A stretch of DNA of 14,091 bases from an uncultured Opitutia bacterium. GTDB lineage: Bacteria; Verrucomicrobiota; Verrucomicrobiia; Opitutales; UBA953. Where the stretch lies: assembly GCA_903829855.1 (NCBI GenBank), contig CAIKRN010000176.1:1-14091 (forward strand). The letters are read 5' to 3'. Positions 6,193 through 13,726 of this stretch are shown one piece after another. Each line of letters opens with the position of its first letter. The first letter of the stretch is position 1. Under the pieces are notes generated by a model. That model worked only from the letters and a program-made list of their open reading frames with translations. It had not been told where the DNA came from and ran no database searches. A program made the position numbers and the translations under genes.

Positions 6193-7341
6193 ATGTCTGC
6201 GCCCTATGATAAGAATAATCCTTTCCCGGCCCGCTTGGTCGATCGGAGGCGTTTGAGTTCCCTTGAAAGCCAGAAGGACACCCAGCATTTTTCGGTCTCC
6301 CTCGCCGGCAGTGGCCTGACCTATAAGTGCGGCGACAGCCTCGGCGTCTTCCCGACCAATAATCCGGCTTCCGTGGCTGCCTTGCTTAAGGCCGCCGGCT
6401 TCACGGGCGACGAGCAGGTGACGATCCCAAAGGACCTCGCCCCGATCTCTCTCCGCCAGGCACTGTCGACCCGCCTTGCCCTCAACGGCCCTACGTATAA
6501 ATTCGCCCAGCTCCTTCACGATCGTGCGACGGACGCCGCCGACAAGGCCCGCCTCGCCGCCGCCATCGGCGAAACCGATCCGGAGAAGAAGAAGGCTTGG
6601 ATGGAGCAGCGAGAATTCCTCGATCTCTTCCTGGAGCATCCGTCGGCCCGGCCCGTCGCCCAAGAAGTCATCGAGCTCATGCGCAAGCTGATGCCTCGTC
6701 TATATTCGATTTCTTCTGCTCCCTCGAAATACCCGCAGGAAATCCACCTCACCGTCGCGGTCGTCCGTTACGAGACCAATGGTCGCCAGCGCGAAGGTGT
6801 TTGCTCAAGCTACCTCGCCGACCGCGCCCGCATGCATGAGGCCGACCTCCCGATCTTCGTCGCGGATTCGCACTTCGGCCTGCCGGCCGACGATAATATC
6901 CCCGTCATCATGGTCGGCCCTGGCACCGGCGTCGCGCCGTTCCGCAGTTTCGTGATGGACCGCGCCACCCGCGGTGCCAAGGGTCCGAACTGGCTTTTCT
7001 TCGGCGATCAGCGGAAAGACCACGATTTCTTGTATGCTGACGAGTGGGCCGCTTACCTTCAATCGGGAGCGCTTACCCGCCTCGATACGGCGTTTTCCCG
7101 CGATCAAGCGGCGAAGGTCTATGTGCAAGACCGCATGCGTGAGAATGCCGCCGAGCTCTGGAAGTGGATTCAGCTGGGTGCCTATTTCTACGTTTGTGGT
7201 GATGCTAAGCGTATGGCCAAGGACGTTGACGCCGCCCTTCATGGCATCGTGGCCGAGCAGGGCGGCCTGACACCCGAGGCCGCCGTGGAATGGGTGAAGC
7301 AGTTCAAGAAGGACGGCCGCTACCAGCGCGACGTCTACTGA
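6193..7341 (+). CDS. CysJ-like FAD/NADPH reductase, no flavodoxin domain
   Basis: A 382-residue protein equivalent to the C-terminal two thirds of the sulfite reductase flavoprotein CysJ (about 600 residues in E. coli). It covers the FAD domain (about 10-230) with its helical insert (58-160) and the NADPH domain (235-382). Seen: FAD motif R-L-Y-S-I-S-S-A-P (169-177), G-V-C-S-S-Y-L-A (202-209) for the FAD pyrophosphate, G-P-G-T-G-V-A-P-F-R-S-F (242-253) for NADPH, F-F-G-D-Q-R-K (269-275), Y-V-C-G-D-A-K-R-M (333-341), and the C-terminus G-R-Y-Q-R-D-V-Y, as in CysJ. The N-terminal FMN flavodoxin domain is absent; the frame starts cleanly at the FAD domain, so this is a stable form and not a broken gene. 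It may move electrons from NADPH to a separate flavodoxin, ferredoxin or sulfite reductase. No such partner is in the window. Confidence 0.88.
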   Translation: MSAPYDKNNPFPARLVDRRRLSSLESQKDTQHFSVSLAGSGLTYKCGDSLGVFPTNNPASVAALLKAAGFTGDEQVTIPKDLAPISLRQALSTRLALNGPTYKFAQLLHDRATDAADKARLAAAIGETDPEKKKAWMEQREFLDLFLEHPSARPVAQEVIELMRKLMPRLYSISSAPSKYPQEIHLTVAVVRYETNGRQREGVCSSYLADRARMHEADLPIFVADSHFGLPADDNIPVIMVGPGTGVAPFRSFVMDRATRGAKGPNWLFFGDQRKDHDFLYADEWAAYLQSGALTRLDTAFSRDQAAKVYVQDRMRENAAELWKWIQLGAYFYVCGDAKRMAKDVDAALHGIVAEQGGLTPEAAVEWVKQFKKDGRYQRDVY

Positions 7342-7355
7342 CCTTCGCCCGAAGG
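7342..7355 (+). other. Small hairpin after the reductase stop
   Basis: CCTTC (7342-7346) and GAAGG (7351-7355) form a perfect 5-bp stem with loop GCCC directly after the stop codon. No T-run follows, so it is a weak terminator candidate at best. It may protect the transcript 3' end or be incidental. Confidence 0.25.
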
Positions 7356-7422
7356 GCAGGGGGCATTCGCAGGGGTATTAGCCACTTGCCAGCATGGATG
7401 TTTCCTTGCACAAAAATGCCCG

Positions 7423-8166
7423 ATGCATCTCACGCACAATCCTCGCGTCGCCCTTGTCACCGGAGCCGGTCGCGGCATCGGTAAAGCCATCGCGGAACGT
7501 CTCGCTTCCCACGGACACACCGTGCTCTGCGTGTCGAAGTCCGATACCTGCGTCCAGGTCGCCAACGATATCGTCGCCAAGGGGCAGAAAGCGAAGGCCT
7601 TCCAGGTTGATGTCTCCGACGCCACTGCGGTTGCCAAGGCCTGCGAACAAATCAATGCCGAGTTTGGCGCCGTGGAGATTCTCGTCAATAATGCCGGCAT
7701 CACCCGCGATAAGCTGGTCATGGCGATGTCGGACCAAGACTGGAACGACGTGATTTCCACCAATCTCTCTTCCGCCTTCTATTGGACCAAGGGTCTCGTG
7801 CGCCCGATGACCAAGAAGCGCTGGGGACGTATTATTAGCATCTCCTCCGTCACCGGCGTGCAGGGTAATGCCGGTCAGGCCAATTACGCTGCCGCTAAAG
7901 CTGGTCTGCACGGACTGACCATGACGCTCGCCCGCGAGCTTTCGGGGCGTTCGATCACCGCTAATGCCGTCGCCCCTGGTTTTATTACTACCGACATGAC
8001 CGGTGAGCTTTCCGAAGAGGTGAAGCAGAAGATCCTCGCCGTCATCCCGCTGGGCCGTTTCGGCTCCGTTAATGACATCGCGGCCATGGTGGACTACCTT
8101 GCCTCCGAAGAGGGTGGCTACATCACCGGACAGGTTCTTTCAGTGGATGGCGGTATGGCGATTTGA
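7423..8166 (+). CDS. fabG: 3-oxoacyl-ACP reductase FabG
   Basis: A 247-residue classical short-chain dehydrogenase of FabG length. It reduces 3-oxoacyl-ACP to 3-hydroxyacyl-ACP with NADPH in the cytosolic type II fatty acid cycle. Seen: cofactor motif T-G-A-G-R-G-I-G (13-20), N-N-A-G (89-92), Asn114, catalytic Ser142, Tyr155 and Lys159 in the segment from R-I-I-S-I-S-S to Q-A-N-Y-A-A-A-K, P-G-F-I-T-T-D-M-T (185-193), and the C-terminal V-D-G-G-M-A-I. The FabG assignment, rather than another SDR, rests on these FabG-typical phrases and on acpP and fabF following. The ATG at 7423 is the only good start and has no Shine-Dalgarno sequence. A 201-base gap with an inverted repeat separates it from acpP, so it may form its own transcript. 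Confidence 0.94.
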   Translation: MHLTHNPRVALVTGAGRGIGKAIAERLASHGHTVLCVSKSDTCVQVANDIVAKGQKAKAFQVDVSDATAVAKACEQINAEFGAVEILVNNAGITRDKLVMAMSDQDWNDVISTNLSSAFYWTKGLVRPMTKKRWGRIISISSVTGVQGNAGQANYAAAKAGLHGLTMTLARELSGRSITANAVAPGFITTDMTGELSEEVKQKILAVIPLGRFGSVNDIAAMVDYLASEEGGYITGQVLSVDGGMAI

Positions 8167-8202
8167 TTGGCGGCTTCGGGCGTTGGCTTGCCCTGCGCGC
8201 TT

Positions 8203-8241
8203 GGTGATGGGGTGCATCGGTTTTATCGATGCACGCTCACC
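8203..8241. promoter_or_regulatory. Long inverted repeat between fabG and acpP
   Basis: GTGCATCG (8212-8219) and CGATGCAC (8227-8234) are perfect 8-bp arms around GTTTTAT. An outer GGTGA/TCACC pair (8203-8207 and 8237-8241) extends the stem across a small internal loop. CGTTTTC follows. It could be the fabG terminator (a weak T-run) or an operator for acpP. A TTGACG hexamer at 8314-8319 lacks a well-spaced -10 box, so no acpP promoter is called. Confidence 0.4.
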
Positions 8242-8367
8242 CTCGTTTTCTGGTAGGATGTGCTCTCAGCCATGAAGGCTATTTCGGGCTTAGATTCAGC
8301 GGTTTTTCTAAACTTGACGATACCCTCCCTATCTGACACCCAGATAACAACTTAAACCCCCTTTATT

Positions 8368-8610
8368 ATGCCCGAAAACATCGAACAACGCGTCAAGGAC
8401 ATCATCGTCAAGCAGCTCTCAGTCACTCCCGAACAGTTGACCGATGCGGCCAGCTTCCAGGGCGACCTGAAGGCTGACTCTCTCGACCTCGTTGAAATCA
8501 TCATGGCTTTCGAAGACGAATTCGGAATCACGATTCCCGAAGATAAAGCGGCCGGAATTAAGACCCTCGGTGATGCGATTGCGCACATCAAGGCCAGTGC
8601 CACCAAGTAA
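8368..8610 (+). CDS. acpP: Acyl carrier protein
   Basis: An 80-residue, strongly acidic ACP of standard length. It carries growing fatty acyl chains as thioesters on a 4'-phosphopantetheine arm in the cytosol. The attachment site is Ser38 in A-D-S-L-D-L-V-E (36-43). The recognition helix continues I-I-M-A-F-E-D-E-F-G-I-T-I-P-E-D (44-59), almost exactly the textbook AcpP sequence. Lys35 in D-L-K-A-D-S-L is usual for Verrucomicrobia-like and many other ACPs. The ATG at 8368 is preceded by an AT-rich TTTATT with no Shine-Dalgarno sequence. fabF starts 32 bases after its stop, across a hairpin. The fabG-acpP-fabF order matches the common fab cluster, though fabD is not next to it here. Confidence 0.97.
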   Translation: MPENIEQRVKDIIVKQLSVTPEQLTDAASFQGDLKADSLDLVEIIMAFEDEFGITIPEDKAAGIKTLGDAIAHIKASATK

Positions 8611-8616
8611 TCGTCA

Positions 8617-8637
8617 CGGGCTGAATTTTCAGGCCCG
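8617..8637 (+). promoter_or_regulatory. acpP/fabF intercistronic hairpin
   Basis: CGGGCTGA (8617-8624) pairs with TCA-G-GCCCG (8629-8637) around ATTT, with one bulged G. It ends 5 bases before the TTG start of fabF and has no T-run. This suggests an RNA-processing or translation-damping stem that would keep ACP made in excess over FabF. That role is inferred. Confidence 0.4.
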
Positions 8638-8642
8638 CCCCC

Positions 8643-9896
<1,254 letters not shown>

Positions 9897-9959
9897 GGCT
9901 TTTCGGGCCCCGAGTATGCAACCTTTTGCCTCGCGATGGGGTATAAGGTAAATAGAACT

Positions 9960-10694
9960 ATGCCTCTCCCCATGGTCACCCGTTTCCTCGTCCTAGGCCT
10001 AGGCTCATTGCTTAGCGTCGCGGCTTTAGCCCAGGTGCCGGCCCCCGCTCCGGTGCCGACCCCCTCGGTCACGGTGCGCGTCTCGGTCACTCAACTTGAT
10101 CCCAAGACTGGCAGGACGGATATCCTCAGCGCCCCAGCGGTTACGGTCCTTTCTGGCTCCGAAGCCAGGGTGGCGGTCAGCGGCCGACCAGACCCTAAGG
10201 GCGGCAAGGTGGAAAACGCATTGGAAGTCACGATGAGCCCGACGGCTCAGCCTGATGGTACGATGAGCATTGGGGTGCGCGTCCTGATCAACAAGCCGGC
10301 GGACCCAGATGCCGCCAAGGCCGAGAAGCAGCAGCAGCGCCGCGAAGCTAAAAGCCACGATGGTAGTCTTGTCTTCTATTCGGTACTTTCTCGGGATGGC
10401 CTTTACTCCGTCCAAGATGGTCGGGGTAATCGTCGCTGGTTCAAACTTGGGGCAATCGTTGATGGTTGGAAGCTTGAGTCATATGACGAAGAGAAGCAGA
10501 TGCTCATCGTCGGTCAGGGTGCGACCCGTCAGGAGCTTCGCCTTTACAAGTCCAGTATCGAAGCTTCGGCGAACGAGATTAGTACTACGGTGAACCTGCG
10601 CTCCGGAGAGACGGTCCGCGTGCCCGGCATTGGCGGTACGGAACTTTCTGTTTCGGCGGTGCTCGTTCCTGGTGCCGTTGCTCCTCCGCGATGA
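9960..10694 (+). CDS. Exported protein, secretin-like plus GspC/PilP-like segments (1)
   Basis: A 244-residue exported protein of unknown function. The signal peptide (about 1-25, ending A-A-L-A-Q) favours the start at 9960, which has AAGG 11 bases upstream; ATGs at 9936 and 9972 are alternatives. After a Pro/Ala linker comes a segment (about 37-110) reading D-I-L-S-A-P-A-V-T-V-L-S-G-S-E-A-R-V-A-V-S-G, then L-E-V-T-M-S-P...D-G-T-M-S-I. This resembles the beta-strand core of secretins (SaPrvtt-dGqeA-i-vG, vtP-dG). A Lys/Gln-rich linker (112-132) leads to a second segment, L-Y-S-V-Q-D-G-R-G-N-R-R-W-F-K-L-G-A-I-V-D-G-W (148-170), resembling the small beta domain of GspC/PilP pilotins. No transmembrane helix apart from the signal. 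The stop overlaps the next gene as ATGA. Envelope role inferred. Confidence 0.75.
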   Translation: MPLPMVTRFLVLGLGSLLSVAALAQVPAPAPVPTPSVTVRVSVTQLDPKTGRTDILSAPAVTVLSGSEARVAVSGRPDPKGGKVENALEVTMSPTAQPDGTMSIGVRVLINKPADPDAAKAEKQQQRREAKSHDGSLVFYSVLSRDGLYSVQDGRGNRRWFKLGAIVDGWKLESYDEEKQMLIVGQGATRQELRLYKSSIEASANEISTTVNLRSGETVRVPGIGGTELSVSAVLVPGAVAPPR

Positions 10695-11377
10695 AGGCCC
10701 TGCTGCGTAATGGTATTTTGCTGGTTGTCGTTGTGGCGAGCTTCGCCGCGGAGGAGCCGGTGCCGACGCACCTAAAGGTGAAAGCCACGTTTAGCCGTCT
10801 CGACAAGGATGGTAAGCCGGAGGTCTACGCCGAGCCCACCGTCATCACGGTCGACGGTAAGCAAACGACGATACGCGTCGGTTCGGCCGAGGAAGGCGTG
10901 GTCTTCACGGTGACCCCGAAGGTCAATAAAGACGGCACGCTGACTTTGGATGCGGATCTGGAATCCCGGGAGGCGCCGCCTGCGCCGGCTACTGCCCCCG
11001 CGACCAAAGAGACGGCGCCCGCGCCGCGCCCAAAGAGTAACCTGCCTTTCTTCCATGGCGTGCTGACAAAGGATAAGCTGTTCTCGATCGAAGATGCCGC
11101 GGGCAAGCGCCAGTGGGTGCCGCTGGGCCGTCGCATCGATGGCTGGACGCTGAAATCGTATGACGAGAAGCGCGAGGCGCTGACGCTCTCCCGCCTCGGC
11201 CAGTCCGTCGAGCTGGTGCTACACAAAGGCGTCATTCTCGAGATGCCTGAGCCGTCGGTGCTGGTTTCCCGAGCCAAGACCACGGTGACGATCATGCCCG
11301 GTAAGCCGGCGGTGATGGGTGGTTCGAACGGACGGACGATGACGCTCGAAGCCGAAATCCTCGACGTCTCGAAGTGA
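10691..11377 (+). CDS. Exported protein, secretin-like plus GspC/PilP-like segments (2)
   Basis: A 228-residue paralog of the preceding gene with the same order of parts. It has a signal peptide (MKALLRNGILLVVVVASFAA), a secretin-like strand segment (28-92: E-V-Y-A-E-P-T-V-I-T-V-D-G-K-Q-T-T-I-R-V-G, then V-F-T-V-T-P-K-V-N-K-D-G-T-L-T-L), a Pro/Ala-rich linker (95-115), and L-F-S-I-E-D-A-A-G-K-R-Q-W-V-P-L-G-R-R-I-D-G-W (130-152) with S-Y-D-E-K after it, matching S-Y-D-E-E in copy 1. The C-terminal strand region (190-228) is more divergent. Its ATG overlaps the copy 1 stop, so the two are probably made in fixed ratio and may act together. The gene ends 4 bases from the convergent cupin gene. 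Function unknown; part of an envelope assembly is a guess. Confidence 0.75.
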   Translation: MKALLRNGILLVVVVASFAAEEPVPTHLKVKATFSRLDKDGKPEVYAEPTVITVDGKQTTIRVGSAEEGVVFTVTPKVNKDGTLTLDADLESREAPPAPATAPATKETAPAPRPKSNLPFFHGVLTKDKLFSIEDAAGKRQWVPLGRRIDGWTLKSYDEKREALTLSRLGQSVELVLHKGVILEMPEPSVLVSRAKTTVTIMPGKPAVMGGSNGRTMTLEAEILDVSK

Positions 11378-11381
11378 CGCT

Positions 11382-12026
11382 TTAGGCCACGTCTAAGTGG
11401 CCGACTTTCACGAGGATGGTCGCGCCTTCCGGTCCGGTGAACGGCCGGTGATTGCTCATGTGCGGGCTGCGAATCCAGGTACCAGCCGGGTAGCTGCCGT
11501 GCTCGTCGCGGAAGACGCCCTCGAGAACTAGAATCTCTTCGCCGCCGACGTGGGTGTGAGGGTTGAATCGAGTCTCCGGCGCCCAGCGTACCAAGGCGGT
11601 ATGCTTCGTGAGACCTTGATGGAGGGAGGTGACCTTAAGTCCCGGGACCATGCCTTGTCGCCAGTCGAGGGCATCGCCGTGTAAGGCGTAGGAATCCGCT
11701 TCCGGCTCCAACGGCGTGCGTGCGTTGAGGTAAACCATGCTGGCCTCCGTTGACGTGAACGTCGCGGACACACCCAGCGCCAGTCGCACATAGGACGCCG
11801 GGCCGATGGTTTCGCCGTTGAGGCTCACTTGGCCGCGCACGACGAGCACTTCGAGTAGGTGCTTGCCGTCGTGCGACCAAGTTTCACCGGCCTTGAAAGA
11901 GCGAAGCGTGATGCGGCTCTCGGTTGGCGCGTCGCGTTGCTCCAGCGCACGTTCCCCCACTTGTCCTGCGTACAGGTCGGTTGCGTCTACGACAATACGG
12001 AGTGAATGGTCAGAGTGGAGAGTCAT
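11382..12026 (-). CDS. ChrR-type cupin protein without anti-sigma domain
   Basis: A 214-residue soluble bicupin-like protein. The C-terminal cupin (about 143-209) has the ChrR-family metal site: H-T-H-V-G-G-E-E (157-164), with His157, His159 and Glu163 as ligands, and His193 in S-N-H-R-P-F. It also has the typical V-L-E-G-V-F-R-D-E-H-G-S-Y-P-A-G-T-W (167-184) and K-V-G-H-L (207-211). The N-terminal half (about 40-105) looks like a second, degenerate cupin. In ChrR such a cupin follows a zinc anti-sigma domain with H-x3-C-x2-C that holds ECF sigma factor RpoE; that domain is absent here and no sigma gene is adjacent. A metal- or oxidant-sensing or small-molecule role is possible. It starts 19 bases after the preceding gene's stop, as the last gene of the minus-strand run. 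Confidence 0.85.
   Translation of the reverse strand: MTLHSDHSLRIVVDATDLYAGQVGERALEQRDAPTESRITLRSFKAGETWSHDGKHLLEVLVVRGQVSLNGETIGPASYVRLALGVSATFTSTEASMVYLNARTPLEPEADSYALHGDALDWRQGMVPGLKVTSLHQGLTKHTALVRWAPETRFNPHTHVGGEEILVLEGVFRDEHGSYPAGTWIRSPHMSNHRPFTGPEGATILVKVGHLDVA
11385..11402. terminator. Candidate shared hairpin at convergent gene ends
   Basis: GGCCAC (11385-11390) and GTGGCC (11397-11402) form a perfect 6-bp stem with a six-base loop. It sits over the last codons of the cupin gene and 7 bases beyond the stop of the converging plus-strand gene. No long T-run follows on either strand, so efficient termination is uncertain. Confidence 0.3.
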
Positions 12027-12045
12027 ATAGAAATATCAGGATGTT

Positions 12046-12558
12046 TTAATCAGCGAGCGCCTTGCGCCACTCGGCGATCTCGCCGTTGACGCCATAGGCG
12101 CGCAGGCCGGCTTCGATCTCCGCGTGCGTGGGCTCGGTGACAAAATGCTTGGGATCGCCTTCGAGGTCAGGTCTTACGTGGCGGGTGACGGCCCACGCGG
12201 CCCAGGCCCGCCACTTCTTGAGGTCGGCTCGCTCGCCACGCACACGATCCGCCAAGTGCTGATAGTGCACGCGCGCGTTACCGGTGAAGTTATCGCTGGG
12301 CTGTCTCACCATCCAGCCGATGGCGCGATACGGCATGGGGTATTCGGTCAGCACGTCGGCATCTCCGGGCACATCGCAATACAGCGCCCGGTCCACCGCG
12401 AGCAGCGCGCGGGCGGGCAGGTCGTCTAGCCAGAGCTGCTGGCCGTATTCGAGGCAGAGGCTATAAAGCTCGGCCCCTTGGTCATCTCGCAAGGCATTGA
12501 GGTCGCGCCACGAGAGCGGGCGACCACAGGAAGGCAGGAAGGGGCAGGGCGTAGGCAC
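12046..12558 (-). CDS. Conserved-looking hypothetical cytosolic protein
   Basis: A 170-residue soluble protein that I do not recognise as a named family. It starts with GTG at 12558, 5 bases after the metallo-hydrolase stop, and begins M-P-T-P-C-P-F-L-P-S-C-G-R-P-L-S-W, carrying two of its Cys residues. A helical stretch, Y-G-Q-Q-L-W-L-D-D-L-P-A-R-A-L-L-A-V-D-R-A-L (38-59), looks like one TPR-like helix pair. Later come Trp/Arg-rich helices (R-G-E-R-A-D-L-K-K-W-R-A-W-A-A-W-A, 107-123) and an acidic C-terminal region. It has no signal peptide and no transmembrane segment. Frame integrity and tight spacing inside a four-gene run argue that it is real. Function unknown. Confidence 0.75.
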   Translation of the reverse strand: MPTPCPFLPSCGRPLSWRDLNALRDDQGAELYSLCLEYGQQLWLDDLPARALLAVDRALYCDVPGDADVLTEYPMPYRAIGWMVRQPSDNFTGNARVHYQHLADRVRGERADLKKWRAWAAWAVTRHVRPDLEGDPKHFVTEPTHAEIEAGLRAYGVNGEIAEWRKALAD

Positions 12559-12563
12559 GCGGC

Positions 12564-13214
12564 TCAGGGCTTGGCGTACGGATTGGTCTTCTTCTCGTAA
12601 CCGACTGAGGTTTTGCCGCCATGCCCAGGTAGCAGCACCACATCATCGGGCAGGCTGTAGATGCGATTGCGTATCGAGAGCAGGAGTTGATGCCAGTTGC
12701 CGTTCGGGAGGTCAGTGCGCCCAACGGAGCCCTTAAAGATGGCGTCTCCAGTGAAAGCGACCTTCTGGGCGGCGGCGTAGAAAAGGATACTTCCGGGGCA
12801 ATGGCCGGGGACGTGACGAATCTCAAAGGTGAAGCCGCAGGCCTCGACGGTATCGCCTTCATCGACCCAGCGATCGACCTTCGCCGAACGGAAGTCTTCG
12901 TCGGAAAGCATCGGGAGCATCGATTGATAGCGGCTGCGATAGGCTTCGATATTTTCGATGAGTTGTTGGTCGTCCTGGTGGGCGATCAGTTGCGCGCCCG
13001 CGGTGGCGAAGTGGTGGGCGTCGCACATGTGATCCCAATGGCCGTGGGTAATCAGCAGGTGCGTGAGACGCAGTCCCTGTTTCTTGATTTCCGCCAACAG
13101 GAGGGGGCCGGAATCCTTGGGTGCATCGACCACGCAGCAATCTTTGCCGTCTGCCGAGACGATGAGGTAGGCGTTGGTGTCGAAGGGCCCAAGCGAGGCG
13201 GCGGTAATCTTCAT
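12564..13214 (-). CDS. Metallo-beta-lactamase-fold hydrolase, YcbL/glyoxalase-II-like
   Basis: A 216-residue soluble metal hydrolase. The metal ligands are H-G-H-W-D-H (57-62: His57, His59, Asp61, His62), His138 in P-G-H-C-P-G, Asp157 in F-T-G-D-A-I-F (154-160), and His198 in L-P-G-H-G-G (195-200). The segment F-K-G-S-V-G-R-T-D-L-P (160-170) and the C-terminal N-P-Y (211-213) are characteristic of the YcbL/GloB-like branch, which hydrolyses thioesters such as S-lactoylglutathione. The start at 13214 (MKITAASLGPFDTNAYLI) is where homologous proteins begin; the longer open frame upstream overlaps the thioesterase gene. Four bases separate it from the thioesterase stop. The exact thioester substrate is unknown. 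Confidence 0.9.
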   Translation of the reverse strand: MKITAASLGPFDTNAYLIVSADGKDCCVVDAPKDSGPLLLAEIKKQGLRLTHLLITHGHWDHMCDAHHFATAGAQLIAHQDDQQLIENIEAYRSRYQSMLPMLSDEDFRSAKVDRWVDEGDTVEACGFTFEIRHVPGHCPGSILFYAAAQKVAFTGDAIFKGSVGRTDLPNGNWHQLLLSIRNRIYSLPDDVVLLPGHGGKTSVGYEKKTNPYAKP

Positions 13215-13218
13215 CGGG

Positions 13219-13629
13219 TTACGCTTTGAGGCCGAGGGCTTTCTGGACGGCGTGCTCAAGTTGGGCGGGTGGGCGGACGGCTTTGAAATCGCGCGTGACA
13301 AAGGCATGGACGGTGAAGCCCTCGACGAGAAGTTCGCCGTCGCGCTCGACGACGTAATCCAAACGGAGTCGGGCGGTGGGCTTTTCTGCAAGGGTCACCG
13401 TGATGCGCACGCGGTCGTCGAAGTGGGAAGGGCGGTGGTATTTAAGGCCTGCCTCTAGTACGGGGAGGAGGAAGCCCGACTTTTCGAGTTCGCGGTAAGG
13501 CGTGCCGAGTTGATCAAGCAGGGCTACCCGAGCCATTTCAAACCAAGGGAGATAGTTTCCGTGGTAGGTCACTCCCATGGCGTCGGTTTCGGCAAAGCGA
13601 ACCCGGGTTTCGACGGTAGCCTGAATCAT
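13219..13629 (-). CDS. YbgC/FcbC-type 4HBT acyl-CoA thioesterase
   Basis: A 136-residue hotdog-fold thioesterase of normal length for the YbgC/4-hydroxybenzoyl-CoA thioesterase group. The active-site stretch is R-V-R-F-A-E-T-D-A-M-G-V-T-Y-H-G-N-Y-L-P-W-F-E (9-31), with catalytic Asp16 and His23 as in YbgC. The following region, G-L-K-Y-H-R-P-S-H-F-D-D (61-72), is also typical. It hydrolyses acyl-CoA or acyl-ACP thioesters in the cytosol; the acyl preference cannot be read. It is the first gene of the minus-strand run, with a metallo-hydrolase 4 bases downstream. The ATG at 13629 has no close Shine-Dalgarno sequence. A TTGACA hexamer reads on the minus strand at 13669-13664, but no good -10 box is at the proper distance. 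Gene symbol withheld because Tol-Pal context is absent. Confidence 0.9.
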   Translation of the reverse strand: MIQATVETRVRFAETDAMGVTYHGNYLPWFEMARVALLDQLGTPYRELEKSGFLLPVLEAGLKYHRPSHFDDRVRITVTLAEKPTARLRLDYVVERDGELLVEGFTVHAFVTRDFKAVRPPAQLEHAVQKALGLKA

Positions 13630-13726
13630 GCGTCAGTTTTGGCTGACCTTGGCTCTTTTCCAATGTCAAACGGCGTTTCGAAGGCTTGTCCTTGCTCCCG
13701 CGGGGTTCCTTCGCTGAAGTCAGTCC
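13630..13726. promoter_or_regulatory. Divergent intergenic region of 97 bases
   Basis: The gap lies between the thioesterase gene (minus) and the membrane-protein gene (plus), so promoters for both should lie here. Seen: minus-strand TTGACA at 13669-13664, and a short GTCAG/CTGAC inverted pair (13632-13636 and 13643-13647) just before the thioesterase start. No convincing -10 box on either strand. Confidence 0.35.

Noticed and set aside
8272..8355. A 27-codon open frame ending 12 bases before acpP that could be a leader peptide.
   Set aside because: No ribosome site, no codon run suggesting attenuation, and length expected by chance.
12687..13229. A 180-codon plus-strand frame opposite the metallo-hydrolase.
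   Set aside because: The opposite strand holds every metal-binding motif of the family; this frame has none.
13632..13647. GTCAG/CTGAC inverted pair before the thioesterase start as an operator.
   Set aside because: Only 5 bp with a six-base spacer; this is expected by chance in a GC-rich gap.
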